Below, one piece after another: positions 1 through 8,156 of a DNA stretch of 64,000 bases. A model generated the notes under the pieces. The model worked only from the letters and a program-made list of their open reading frames with translations, was not told the origin of the DNA and did not search any database. The first letter of the stretch is position 1; each line of letters begins with the position of its first letter. The stretch is taken from assembly GCF_029894335.1 (NCBI RefSeq), contig NZ_JARXZC010000004.1, positions 269,742 to 333,741 on the forward strand. The letters are read 5' to 3'. The DNA is from Kitasatospora sp. MAP5-34 (GTDB lineage: Bacteria > Actinomycetota > Actinomycetes > Streptomycetales > Streptomycetaceae). A program made the position numbers and the translations under genes.

Positions 1-3000
1 TGTCGGCCCGGGTGCGGCTGTCGGCCTCGTAGCTCTCGGCCAGCTGCCGGGTGGCGAGCGCGTACTCCTCGGCCTCGGCCCGCAGCGCCGCCGCGAACTC
101 CTCGGCCTCCGCGATGGTGGCCGCCGCCCGCTCGTTCGCCTCGTGGACGGTCTGGCGCGCCTGGTCGTGCGCCTCGGCGCGCAGCTCCTCGGCGGCCTCC
201 CGGGCCCCCCGCAGCTCGGCCTCGGCCTCGGCGCGCACCTGCTCGTCGTACGCCTGCGCCTCGGCGTGCTGCTGCGCGATCTCGGCGGCGGCGGCCTCGC
301 GGTCGGCGGTCAGCTCGGCGGCCGTCCGCTCCCGCAGCGTCGCCACCTCCGACTCGGCCCACACACGCAGCTCGCCGGTCTCGCGTTCGGCGGTGCTCCG
401 CAGCTCACTGTCGTACGCCTGCGCCCGCTCGCGCAGCTCGGCGGTCTCGCGGTCGGCCTCGGCGCGCAGCTCGGCGGTCTCGCGGTCGGCGAGGGCGCGC
501 AGGTCGGTGGTGTCCTGCTCGGCCTTCGCCCGCAGCTCTGCCGTCTCGTGCTCGGCCTCGGCCCGCTGCTCGGCGGTCTCCTGGTCGGCCAACTCGCGCA
601 GCTCTGCCGTCTCGCGGTCGGCGGTGGCCCGGAGGTCGGCGATCTGCTGGGAGGCGGCCTCGTACATCCCGGCCACGGACTGGCGGGTCTCGGCGGCCTC
701 CTCCTCGGCGGCGGCGACCAGCCCGGCGGCCCGCTGCTCGGCGGCGGCGGTCAGCTCGGCGGCCTCGGTGGCGGCCAGCGTGCGCAGCTCCTCGGCCTCC
801 CGCTGGGTCTCGGCGGCCTGCTCCTGGGCCTGGGCCAGTTCCTGCGCGCCCTCGGCCCGCAGTGCGTCGGCGGCGGCCTGGGCCTCGGCCCGGACGGCTT
901 CGGCGTTGCTCCCGGCCTCGGCGCGGAGGGCTTCGGCGGCGGTCTCCGCCTCCGCGCGGAGGGCCTCGGCGGCGGCCTGGGCCTCGGTGAGGCGCTCGGC
1001 GGCGTCCGTCCGGGCGGTCTCCAGGGTCTGCCCGGCCTCGGCGCGCAGGCGCTCGGCCTCCGCCTCGGCGCTCTCGCGCAGGGCGGCGGTCTCGGCGGCC
1101 GTACGTTCGGTCAGTTCGGCGGCCTGGGCCTCGGCGGTCTCCCGGGCGGCCTGGGCGGCGGCGAGCTGCTCGGCCGTCTCGGTGCGCTCGCGCAGCAGGC
1201 CGGCGGCGGCCTCCTCGTGCTCGCGGCGGCTCTCCTCGCGCAGTGCGTCGGCGGCGGCCCGGGCCTCGGCCAGGACGGCTTCGGCGTTGCTTCCGGCCTC
1301 CGCGCGCAGGGCCTCGGCGTTGCTTCCGGCCTCCGCGCGGACGGCCTCGGCGGCGGTCTCGGCCTCGGCGAGGCGCTCGGTGGCGCCCTGCCGGGCGGCC
1401 TCCAGCGCCTGTTCGGCCTCGACTCGCAGTGCCTCGGCGGCGGCCTGGGCCTCGGTCTGCAGTTGTTCGGCGGCGGCCTGTGCCCCGGCTCGGGTGTGCT
1501 GGTCGAACTCGGTTGCCTCGCGCCGGAGTTCGGCGGTCTCGCGCTCGGCGGCGGCGCGGTTCTCGGCGGCGGCGGCCTTGGCCGCGGCCAGGGCCTCCTG
1601 GCCCTGCTGGGTGGCGACGGCGGTGAGCTTCTCGGCCTCGGTACGGGCCCGGGTGAGGGTCTGCTCGGCGCGGCCCTGGACCTCGACGGCCTGGGCCTTG
1701 GCCTGCTGACGCACCCGCTCGACCTCGGTGGCCGCACCCGCGCGCAGCTCGTCCGCGTCGGCCTTGGCCTTGGTGAGCAGCTCCTCGGCGTCCCGCGCGG
1801 ACTCCTCGATCTGCACCACGGCTTGCCGGCGGGCCTCGCTGCGGACCTTCTCGGCCTCGGCGGCGGCCTGGGCCCGCAGTTCCTCGGCCTCGGCGCGCAG
1901 CTGGGCGGCCTCGTCGTGCATCCGCTCCATCTGCTCGCGGATGCCCGCCGCGTCGTCCAGCGCCGCGTTCTGCGCCTGCTCGACGGAGGCCTGCGCCTGC
2001 TCGCGCAGCCGTTCGACCTCGACGGTCGCCTGGGTGCGGATCCGTTCCGCCTCGGCGGCTGCGGCGGCGACGGCCGCGGCGGCGTCCTGATCGGCGCGGG
2101 TGAGCACTTCCTCGGCCTGCTTGGCGGCCTTGGCGAGGTGCACGGTGGCTTCCTTGGCGCCGTCCGTGCGGCCCTGTTCCTGGGCCTCGGCGCGCAGGGC
2201 GTGGGCGGCGGCCTCGGCCTGCGCGCGCAGCTCCGCGATCTCCCGGTCGGCCTCCGCGCGCAGCTCGGCGACGGCGGCGTCGGCCTCCTTGCGGAGCTGG
2301 GCCGTGACGCTCTCGGCGGCACCGCGCAGGCGCTCGCTCTCCTCGGCGGCGGCGGCCCGGGCGGCGTCCGCCTCGGCCTTGGCGTTGGCGGCGTCGGCCT
2401 TGGCGCTCGCGGCCTCGGCCTTGATCCGGTCGGCCTCCTTGGTCGCGGTGGCGACCATCCGCGCGATCTCGGCGCGGGCGGTCTGCGAGCGCTGGTCGCT
2501 GGCCGCCTCGCCGTCCGCGACCAGCCGCTCGACGGCGGCCTCCGCGTCGGCCTGCAGCTGTTCGGCGGCGGCCTCGGCCCGGGCGCGCAGCTCGGCGGCC
2601 TCCCGGCGGGCGCGATCGGCCTCGGCCAGGGCCTCGGCGCGCAGACGGTCTATCTCGGCCTGGGCCCGGTCGAGCGCCTCGGCGGCGCGCTCCTGATCCT
2701 GGACGGCCTGCTGCTTGAGCCGGTCGATCTCGGCCTGGGCGGCGGCCAGCTGCTGTTCGGCGGCGGCCTGGGCGCCCGCCAGCTGCTGCTGGGCCTCGTT
2801 GGCGGCCGTGCCGCGCAGCTCCTCGGCCTGGCCGACAGCCTGCTGGGCCTGCTCGGAGGCGGCCCGGAGCAGGCGCTCGGCGTCGTTCTGGGCGCGCTGC
2901 AGGGCGGCCTCGGCGGCGGCGTGCGCCTCGCCGCGCGCGGCGTCCACGTCGGCGGCGGTCTGGGCCCGGGCCTGGTCCGCGAGAGCGGCGGCCTCGGCGC

Positions 3001-3520
3001 GGGCGGCGGCGATCAGCCGGTCGGCCTCGGCACGGGACTCCTGCAGCAGGCGCTGGGCCTCCTGCTCGGTGCCGACCCGGGTCTGCTCGGCCCAGGAGAC
3101 GTTCTCGTTGACGTGCCGTTCGGCGCTGCGGCGCAGCTCGGCCAGCTCGTCGTCCAGCTGGCGGCGGCGGGCGGTGAGCTCGGCCTCCAGCCGCGCGGTG
3201 CGGTCGGCGGCCTCGGCCATCAGGCGCTGGGTGGCCGCCTGCGACTCGCGGAGCTGGCGTTCGGCGTCCGCGCGCAGCTGCTGGGCCTGCATCTCGGCGT
3301 TGCGGAGCAGCTGCTCGGCCTGGCCGGAGACGGAGTCGAAAGCGCGCGGCTGGGCGAGCTGCCGACGGGACTCGTGCAGCTTGGCCCGGAGCACCTCCAC
3401 CTGGTAGGCGAGGTCCTCGGCATGCTGGATGGACTTGTCCCGCTCCTTGCGAGCCCGATCCATCTCGGCCTCGAACTTGGAGAGGTGGTCTTCACCCTCG
3501 TAGCCGTCGTTGCCCCGCAC
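1..3520 (-). CDS. scy: Scy-type polarity-determinant coiled-coil protein, 5' part (3' end beyond window)
   Basis: The minus-strand frame is open from a GTG at 3520 to the window edge, about 1173 codons, so the C-terminus is missing. The N-terminus reads MRGNDGYEGEDHLSKFEAEM, followed by an acidic and basic coiled coil (AEDLAYQVEVLRAKLHESR). Residues from about 100 on are a very long Ala/Glu/Arg coiled coil with recurring AEAxELRAEA and RETAELRAEADRE blocks. This matches Streptomyces Scy, a cytoplasmic hyphal-tip scaffold that works with DivIVA and FilP to set polar growth. The GTG start is chosen because it reproduces the Scy N-terminus; GGAG lies 17 bases upstream, so the ribosome site is weak. 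In S. coelicolor the next gene downstream is filP, here outside the window. The antisense strand is also open because of codon bias, but that is a shadow. Confidence 0.9.
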   Translation of the reverse strand, partial: MRGNDGYEGEDHLSKFEAEMDRARKERDKSIQHAEDLAYQVEVLRAKLHESRRQLAQPRAFDSVSGQAEQLLRNAEMQAQQLRADAERQLRESQAATQRLMAEAADRTARLEAELTARRRQLDDELAELRRSAERHVNENVSWAEQTRVGTEQEAQRLLQESRAEADRLIAAARAEAAALADQARAQTAADVDAARGEAHAAAEAALQRAQNDAERLLRAASEQAQQAVGQAEELRGTAANEAQQQLAGAQAAAEQQLAAAQAEIDRLKQQAVQDQERAAEALDRAQAEIDRLRAEALAEADRARREAAELRARAEAAAEQLQADAEAAVERLVADGEAASDQRSQTARAEIARMVATATKEADRIKAEAASAKADAANAKAEADAARAAAAEESERLRGAAESVTAQLRKEADAAVAELRAEADREIAELRAQAEAAAHALRAEAQEQGRTDGAKEATVHLAKAAKQAEEVLTRADQDAAAAVAAAAAEAERIRTQATVEVERLREQAQASVEQAQNAALDDAAGIREQMERMHDEAAQLRAEAEELRAQAAAEAEKVRSEARRQAVVQIEESARDAEELLTKAKADADELRAGAATEVERVRQQAKAQAVEVQGRAEQTLTRARTEAEKLTAVATQQGQEALAAAKAAAAENRAAAERETAELRREATEFDQHTRAGAQAAAEQLQTEAQAAAEALRVEAEQALEAARQGATERLAEAETAAEAVRAEAGSNAEALRAEAGSNAEAVLAEARAAADALREESRREHEEAAAGLLRERTETAEQLAAAQAARETAEAQAAELTERTAAETAALRESAEAEAERLRAEAGQTLETARTDAAERLTEAQAAAEALRAEAETAAEALRAEAGSNAEAVRAEAQAAADALRAEGAQELAQAQEQAAETQREAEELRTLAATEAAELTAAAEQRAAGLVAAAEEEAAETRQSVAGMYEAASQQIADLRATADRETAELRELADQETAEQRAEAEHETAELRAKAEQDTTDLRALADRETAELRAEADRETAELRERAQAYDSELRSTAERETGELRVWAESEVATLRERTAAELTADREAAAAEIAQQHAEAQAYDEQVRAEAEAELRGAREAAEELRAEAHDQARQTVHEANERAAATIAEAEEFAAALRAEAEEYALATRQLAESYEADSRTRAD

Positions 3521-3978
3521 TCCGCGGTCCCATCCATCTCCTGGTCGCGTCCTCGACCGGGCCGCCCCGGAACCCCCTACTGCTCTGGGCCGGACCGGCT
3601 GGTCCTTGCATCCGCAGCGGGTGCCACGGTCGGAGCCTGGGCCGGTGGCGCGCGGTGCTGCCGCGCTCCGCCGTCCGGGTGGACTCCTGGGCGAACTCTT
3701 GCCTCGTGGAGAATGGTGACAGATCCGAACTGCGGCTGCTCAGCCGTGCCCGCTCAGTGGACTCCCCTTGGTGCGTTTCAGGCGGAGCCGTGGCGCACCT
3801 GGGCATTGTAGTGTGCGGCGCGCCCGGGGGAACGGGCGACTGGGGGTTTTCGGACGTTACTGGCGAGTTGTACGGCTTCTCAGGGGCGCGGGGGCTGTGC
3901 GCTGCGGAAGAGTGCGGGCCGGTGCCTTCCGGTTTCGCGCACGCAGTTGAGCCCCGCGCCCCTGGTTGTGGTTGACCC
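3521..3978. other. Intergenic region between the epimerase and scy
   Basis: 458 bases without a gene. It holds the 84-base palindromic repeat at 3881-3964 next to the epimerase stop codon, and must contain the scy promoter nearer 3520. I see no convincing sigma-70 promoter or small reading frame with a ribosome site. Confidence 0.6.
3881..3964. repeat. Dispersed intergenic hairpin repeat, copy A (likely epimerase terminator)
   Basis: Outer arms CAGGGGCGCGGGG (3881-3893) and CCCCGCGCCCCTG (3952-3964) are perfect 13-base inverted repeats. Inner pairs GTGCGC/GCGCAC and CGGAAG/CTTCCG extend the stem. It starts 15 bases past the epimerase stop on the minus strand. The same sequence plan recurs at 28007, 33201 and 44829. 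Confidence 0.75.
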
Positions 3979-4413
3979 TCAGTGTTCGGTGGTGGTCGCC
4001 GAGGTGACGAGCTCGGTGAGGACGCCGCCGCAGTCCTTCGGGTGCAGGAAGGTGATCCGCGAGCCCATCGAGCCGATCCGGGGCTCGTCGTAGAGGACCC
4101 GGACGCCCTTGGACTTGATGTCGGCGGCGTCGCCGTCGACATCGGCGGTGCCGAAGGCGATGTGGTGGACGCCCTCGCCGTTCTTCGCGAGCCACTTGGC
4201 AACGGTCGAGTCCTCGCGGGTGGGCTCCAGCAGCTGGAGGTACGAGGCGCCGCCGTCACCGGTGTCGTTGATCTTCAGCATCGCCTCGCGCACGCCCTGC
4301 TCCTCGTTGACCTCGCTGTGGAAGACCTCGAAGCCGTAGGTGGCGCGGTAGAACTCGACCGTCTTGTCGAGGTCGAAGCAGGCAATGCCGATGTGGTCGA
4401 TGCGGGTCAGCAC
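3979..4413 (-). CDS. mce: Methylmalonyl-CoA epimerase
   Basis: 144-residue VOC-fold enzyme that interconverts (2R)- and (2S)-methylmalonyl-CoA, linking propionyl-CoA carboxylation to methylmalonyl-CoA mutase. Expected metal ligands are visible in two repeated beta-alpha-beta halves: DHIGIA near the N-terminus, YLQLLEP in the middle, VHHIAFG in the second half and GGVLTELV at the C-terminus. The GTG at 4413 is preferred over an upstream ATG because GGAGG sits 7 bases before it and the protein then begins directly with LTRIDHIG. It is divergent from the thiolase gene at 4677. Length is normal for the family. Confidence 0.93.
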   Translation of the reverse strand: MLTRIDHIGIACFDLDKTVEFYRATYGFEVFHSEVNEEQGVREAMLKINDTGDGGASYLQLLEPTREDSTVAKWLAKNGEGVHHIAFGTADVDGDAADIKSKGVRVLYDEPRIGSMGSRITFLHPKDCGGVLTELVTSATTTEH

Positions 4414-4609
4414 GGCGGGACCTCCAGTGAAGTTAAGGGTGGCAACAGTGGAGCGCATCCGGATCGGGCCGCGCCAGCACGCGGAGTGCGAGCCTGCTCA
4501 CAATTCTCGCCGCTGCGAGCAGCCGGAATTCACCCAGCGCGCGCTGACACGGTGTTGACTGGACGGTGCCAGTGCTGCTGATCACACCTTGGCTCCGGTG
4601 ACGCAGGGG

Positions 4610-4623
4610 TTACGGGTCAGTAC
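4610..4623. promoter_or_regulatory. Weak TTAC-N6-GTAC palindrome upstream of the thiolase gene
   Basis: TTACGGGTCAGTAC resembles the TetR-type palindromes TTACTTGCCAGTAA (23127) and TTACCCGTCAGTAA (24815) but has C instead of A at the end. It lies 53 bases before the thiolase start, a plausible operator position. Weak on its own. Confidence 0.25.
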
Positions 4624-4676
4624 ATTGAGCCGCATCCCCACACTTCCTGGCCTTGACGCGCGAAGGGGCTCGTCTC

Positions 4677-5864
4677 ATGACTACTTCAGTGATCGTCGCT
4701 GGTGCCCGAACCCCGATGGGCCGGCTGCTCGGCTCGCTCAAGGGCTTCTCCGGAGCCGACCTCGGCGGATTCGCCATCAAGGCCGCCATGGAGCGGGCCG
4801 GTGTCACCGGCGACCAGATCGACTACGTGATCATGGGTCAGGTGCTGCAGGCCGGCGCCGGCCAGATCCCGGCCCGCCAGGCCGCCGTCAAGGCCGGCAT
4901 CCCGATGAGCGTCCCCGCGCTGACCATCAACAAGGTCTGCCTCTCGGGCCTGGACGCCATCGCGCTCGCCGACCAGCTGATCCGGGCCGGTGAGTTCGAG
5001 ATCGTGGTCGCCGGTGGCCAGGAGTCGATGACCAACGCCCCGCACCTGCTGCCGAAGTCCCGCGAGGGCTTCAAGTACGGCGCGATCGAGATGCTCGACG
5101 CGATGGCGTACGACGGTCTCACCGACGCGTACGAGAACATCCCGATGGGCGAGTCCACCGAGAAGCACAACACCCGCCTGGGCATCCAGCGCGACGTGCA
5201 GGACGCCATCGCCGCCGCCTCGCACCAGCGGGCCGCCAAGGCGCAGCAGAACGGCGTCTTCGACGCCGAGATCGTGCCGGTCTCGATCCCGCAGCGCAAG
5301 GGCGAGCCGGTCGTCTTCAGCCAGGACGAGGGCATCCGCGCCGACACCACGGTCGAGACCCTCGGCAAGCTGCGGCCCGCGTTCACTCGCGACGGCACCA
5401 TCACCGCCGGTACCTCCTCGCAGATCTCGGACGGCGCCGCCGCCGTGGTCGTGATGAGCAAGGCCAAGGCCGAGGAGCTGGGCCTGAGCTGGATCGCCGA
5501 GATCGGCGCCCACGGCAACGTGGCCGGCCCGGACAACTCGCTGCAGTCGCAGCCGTCGAACGCCATCGAGCACGCGCTCTCCAAGGAGGGCATCGGCGTC
5601 GAGGACCTCGACCTGATCGAGATCAACGAGGCGTTCGCGGCCGTCGCCCACCAGTCCATGAAGGACCTGGGCGTCAGCGACGAGATCGTCAACGTCAACG
5701 GCGGCGCGATCGCGCTCGGCCACCCGATCGGCATGTCCGGCGCCCGCCTGGTGCTGCACCTGGCGCTGGAGCTGCAGCGTCGTGGCGGCGGCGTCGGCGC
5801 GGCGGCCCTGTGCGGCGGCGGCGGCCAGGGCGACGCCCTGATCGTCCGCGTGCCCAAGGCCTGA
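4677..5864 (+). CDS. Acetyl-CoA C-acetyltransferase (thiolase)
   Basis: 395-residue type II thiolase, condensing two acetyl-CoA to acetoacetyl-CoA or running the reverse thiolysis in fatty-acid and branched-chain catabolism. Visible motifs are the nucleophilic cysteine in [12 protein letters not shown] (about residue 88), [17 protein letters not shown] with the catalytic His, and the C-terminal CGGGGQG with the second catalytic Cys. Length is typical. The start at 4677 ([17 protein letters not shown]) has GAAGGGG upstream; an in-frame ATG at 4653 would add eight residues without a good ribosome site. A terminator-like hairpin at 5896 separates it from meaB. Whether it is degradative or biosynthetic cannot be told from sequence. 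Confidence 0.93.
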   Translation: MTTSVIVAGARTPMGRLLGSLKGFSGADLGGFAIKAAMERAGVTGDQIDYVIMGQVLQAGAGQIPARQAAVKAGIPMSVPALTINKVCLSGLDAIALADQLIRAGEFEIVVAGGQESMTNAPHLLPKSREGFKYGAIEMLDAMAYDGLTDAYENIPMGESTEKHNTRLGIQRDVQDAIAAASHQRAAKAQQNGVFDAEIVPVSIPQRKGEPVVFSQDEGIRADTTVETLGKLRPAFTRDGTITAGTSSQISDGAAAVVVMSKAKAEELGLSWIAEIGAHGNVAGPDNSLQSQPSNAIEHALSKEGIGVEDLDLIEINEAFAAVAHQSMKDLGVSDEIVNVNGGAIALGHPIGMSGARLVLHLALELQRRGGGVGAAALCGGGGQGDALIVRVPKA

Positions 5865-5895
5865 CCGTCCGACGTACCTTCCTGACGTAACTTCG

Positions 5896-5928
5896 AGGCC
5901 GTGAACCGTCACCAGCGGTTCACGGCCT
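5896..5928 (+). terminator. Hairpin between thiolase and meaB genes
   Basis: Perfect 13-base arms AGGCCGTGAACCG and CGGTTCACGGCCT around a 7-base loop, 31 bases after the thiolase stop and 26 bases before the chosen meaB start. No T run follows. It could terminate the thiolase transcript or attenuate read-through into meaB. Confidence 0.7.
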
Positions 5929-5954
5929 TGCTCGGGATCGAGGAGCACTCTGTG

Positions 5955-6914
5955 ATGGTCGATGTGCCGACCCTGGTCGAGCAGGCGCGCGAGGGCAGGC
6001 CGCGGGCCGTCGCGCGGCTGATCTCGCTGGTCGAGAACGCCTCTCCGCAGCTGCGCGAGGTGATGGCCGCGCTCGCGCCGTACACCGGGCAGGCCTACAC
6101 GGTCGGGCTCACCGGCTCGCCCGGGGTCGGGAAGTCGACCTCGACCTCCGCGCTGGTGTCGGCGTACCGGCGGCTCGGCAAGCGGGTCGCGGTGCTCGCC
6201 GTCGACCCGTCCTCGCCGTTCTCCGGCGGGGCGCTGCTGGGTGACCGGGTACGGATGCAGGACCACGCGACCGACCCGGACGTGTTCATCCGCTCGATGG
6301 CGACCCGGGGGCACCTGGGCGGGCTCTCCTGGGCGGCCCCGCAGGCCCTGCGGGTGCTGGACGCCGCCGGGTGCGAGGTGATCCTGGTGGAGACCGTCGG
6401 GGTCGGCCAGTCCGAGGTGGAGGTCGCCGCGCAGGCGGACACCACCGTCGTCCTGCTGGCGCCCGGCATGGGCGACGGCATCCAGGCGGCCAAGGCGGGC
6501 ATCCTGGAGATCGGCGACCTGTTCGTGGTCAACAAGGCGGACCGGGACGGCGCCGACGCCACCGCCCGCGAGCTGAACCACATGCTCGGCCTCGGCGAGG
6601 CCCGCGAGCCCGGCGACTGGCGGCAGCCGATCGTCAAGACCGTCGCGGCCCGTGAGGAGGGCATCGACGAACTGGTCGAGGCCCTGGAGAAGCACCGCGC
6701 CTGGCTGGCCGAGACCGGTGAGCTGGCCGTCCGCCGCCGCCGCCGGGCCGCCGCCGAGATCGAGGCCATCGCGCTGGCTGCCCTGCGGTCCCGGATCGGC
6801 GACCTGCACGGCGACCGCCACCTCTCCGCCCTGGCGGAGCGCGTCGCGGTGGGCGAGCTCGACCCGTACGGCGCGGCCGACCAGCTGATCGCGGGGCTCA
6901 CCGGGCTGGTGTAG
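5955..6914 (+). CDS. meaB: MeaB-type GTPase chaperone of B12-dependent acyl-CoA mutase
   Basis: 319-residue G3E-family GTPase (ArgK/MeaB) that protects and reactivates adenosylcobalamin-dependent mutases such as methylmalonyl-CoA or isobutyryl-CoA mutase. Visible elements are the Walker A motif GLTGSPGVGKST near residue 50, the switch/Walker B region VETVGVGQSE, and the base-recognition motif VVNKAD. The C-terminus has the basic helical dimerisation arm RRRRRAAAEIE. The start at 5955 follows GAGGAG; an in-frame ATG-less upstream start at 5901 overlaps the hairpin and is less likely. icmA lies about 3.7 kb downstream and the epimerase just upstream, which fits this role. Confidence 0.93.
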   Translation: MVDVPTLVEQAREGRPRAVARLISLVENASPQLREVMAALAPYTGQAYTVGLTGSPGVGKSTSTSALVSAYRRLGKRVAVLAVDPSSPFSGGALLGDRVRMQDHATDPDVFIRSMATRGHLGGLSWAAPQALRVLDAAGCEVILVETVGVGQSEVEVAAQADTTVVLLAPGMGDGIQAAKAGILEIGDLFVVNKADRDGADATARELNHMLGLGEAREPGDWRQPIVKTVAAREEGIDELVEALEKHRAWLAETGELAVRRRRRAAAEIEAIALAALRSRIGDLHGDRHLSALAERVAVGELDPYGAADQLIAGLTGLV

Positions 6915-6925
6915 GGGACTGCCGG

Positions 6926-7480
6926 TCAGAAACCCGTGGTGTCCAGGGTGAGGTCGAACGGCCCCGGCAGGTGGAGCGACGTGCCGAACGGGTGCGGGCC
7001 GTCCACGACCGCGTAGCCGAGGTCGTGCGGTTCGGAGAACAGGGTGCACTCGCGGCGCTGACGGTCTGCCAGCAGGTAGAGCGGCGCGCCGTACTGGGCG
7101 TAACGCTTGCGCTTGGTGATCCGGTCGGTGTCGCCGTTGGACTCCGAAATCAACTCGACCACCAGGAGGGTCTGGTCGGGAAGCAGGGCAGCGGCCCCCT
7201 CGGCCAGGTCTTCGGGGATGACCGCGAGGTCGGGCAGGTACCAGTTCGGTGAGCCCGGCAGGTCCAGGTTGCCCGAGCCGCTGATGCACCCCAGCTCGTC
7301 GACCTTGGCATCGAGCTGGCGGCGGATCCGGGCGGCCACCTTCTCGTGATCCCACATCGGCGACACCAGAACGATCCGCCCCTCGATGACCTGGGCCCAC
7401 CGGTGGTCGATGAGCTGCACGGCGTACTTCAGCGCCGCCTCGTGATCCACGTCCGCGTATGCGATGGGCTGCGCACTCAT
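6926..7480 (-). CDS. Uma2-family (DUF820) putative PD-(D/E)XK nuclease
   Basis: 184 residues. The family has a restriction-endonuclease fold and is widespread and multicopy in cyanobacteria and actinomycetes, with no settled function. The likely active-site sequence is WYLPDLAVIP (Asp), LLVVELISES (Glu) and KRKRYAQYGAPLY (Lys), spanning residues about 85-135. The ATG at 7480 follows GAGAGGG. It converges on meaB with only 11 bases between stops and lies downstream of marR on the same strand. No partner gene suggests a restriction system; I treat it as an orphan. Confidence 0.85.
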   Translation of the reverse strand: MSAQPIAYADVDHEAALKYAVQLIDHRWAQVIEGRIVLVSPMWDHEKVAARIRRQLDAKVDELGCISGSGNLDLPGSPNWYLPDLAVIPEDLAEGAAALLPDQTLLVVELISESNGDTDRITKRKRYAQYGAPLYLLADRQRRECTLFSEPHDLGYAVVDGPHPFGTSLHLPGPFDLTLDTTGF

Positions 7481-7502
7481 TGCTCACCCTCTCGTGTCCG
7501 GC

Positions 7503-7546
7503 CCGGCCTGCGGCCGGCTGGGTCCTACGGTACCGGCCGGCACCGT
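7503..7546 (-). terminator. Two hairpins downstream of marR
   Basis: CCGGCC-TGC-GGCCGG at 7503-7517, and a near-perfect 20-base palindrome at 7527-7546 with one A/C mismatch. They lie between the marR stop at 7560 and the Uma2 start at 7480. They may terminate marR; the second could also be an operator. Confidence 0.45.
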
Positions 7547-7559
7547 CTGCCGGTCGGCC

Positions 7560-8081
7560 CTACGCGCGGCCGCGCAGGTTGCGCAGGTGCTCGGCGACGG
7601 GGGCCAGGGCCGCGTAGAGGGTGTCGATCTGCTCAGGGGTGAAGCGGTCGATGAAGTGCGCCCGGACGCTGCGGACATGGTGGGGGGCGACCTTCTGCAT
7701 GGTCTCCCAGCCGAGTTCGGTCAGGTGGGCGTAGAGGCCGCGCCGGTCGCCGGGACAGTCCTGGCGGAGCACCAGCCCGGCGTTCTCCATCCGGGTGATC
7801 TGGTGTGAGAGCCGGCTCTTGGACTGCAGGGTCGCGGTGGCGAGGTCGGTCATCCGCATCCGGCGGTCGGGGGCCTCGGAGAGCACGACGAGGATCTCGT
7901 AGTCGTTGCTCGCCAGGTTGTGCGGCTGCAGTTCACGGCCCAGCTGGTAGTCCAGGAGTTTGCTGATCTCCAGATGGGCACGCCAGAACTGCTGCTCCTT
8001 GGCGGTGAGCCAGGGGGCCTCCTCCGCTGCCACGGGGGGAGGGGAGGAGGCCGCTGCGGGGTCGGTGGTGTGCGTGTCCAT
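7560..8081 (-). CDS. MarR-family transcriptional regulator
   Basis: 173 residues. After a Pro/Ala-rich N-terminal tail of about 25 residues comes a helical dimerisation segment (FWRAHLEISKLLDYQLG), then a winged helix (MRMTDLATATLQSKSRLSHQITRMENAGLV) and a wing with the typical DRRG motif. It probably represses itself and neighbouring genes in response to small phenolic or metabolic ligands, as in the family; ligand unknown. In S. coelicolor a MarR gene occupies the equivalent position (SCO5405, from memory). The ATG has no ribosome site and sits 7 bases after a TATACT box, suggesting a leaderless mRNA. The DUF2127 gene lies 75 bases upstream on the same strand. Confidence 0.9.
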   Translation of the reverse strand: MDTHTTDPAAASSPPPVAAEEAPWLTAKEQQFWRAHLEISKLLDYQLGRELQPHNLASNDYEILVVLSEAPDRRMRMTDLATATLQSKSRLSHQITRMENAGLVLRQDCPGDRRGLYAHLTELGWETMQKVAPHHVRSVRAHFIDRFTPEQIDTLYAALAPVAEHLRNLRGRA

Positions 8082-8088
8082 ACCGACA

Positions 8089-8120
8089 AGTATAGCCGCG
8101 ATTGTTAAATGTTGTACAAT
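8089..8120 (-). promoter_or_regulatory. marR promoter with overlapping palindrome
   Basis: On the minus strand TATACT (8089-8094) is followed by exactly 7 bases and then the ATG at 8081. Upstream, ATTGT (8101-8105) and ACAAT (8116-8120) form an inverted repeat containing the 8-base palindrome TTGTACAA. The palindrome covers the -35 area (TTGTAC, 19 bases from the -10), as expected for an autoregulatory MarR operator. The region is strikingly AT-rich for this genome. Confidence 0.6.
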
Positions 8121-8156
8121 ATGACTTTGTCCTGGAAGGCCAGCGGGGACAGGACG

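Noticed and set aside
143..3811. 1222-codon plus-strand open frame rich in Gly/Leu
   Set aside because: Antisense shadow of scy produced by biased third positions; composition is unnatural and no ribosome site or domain is present.
4686..7487. 933-codon minus-strand open frame
   Set aside because: Crosses the thiolase and meaB genes in antisense and runs into the Uma2 gene in another frame; no protein-like content.
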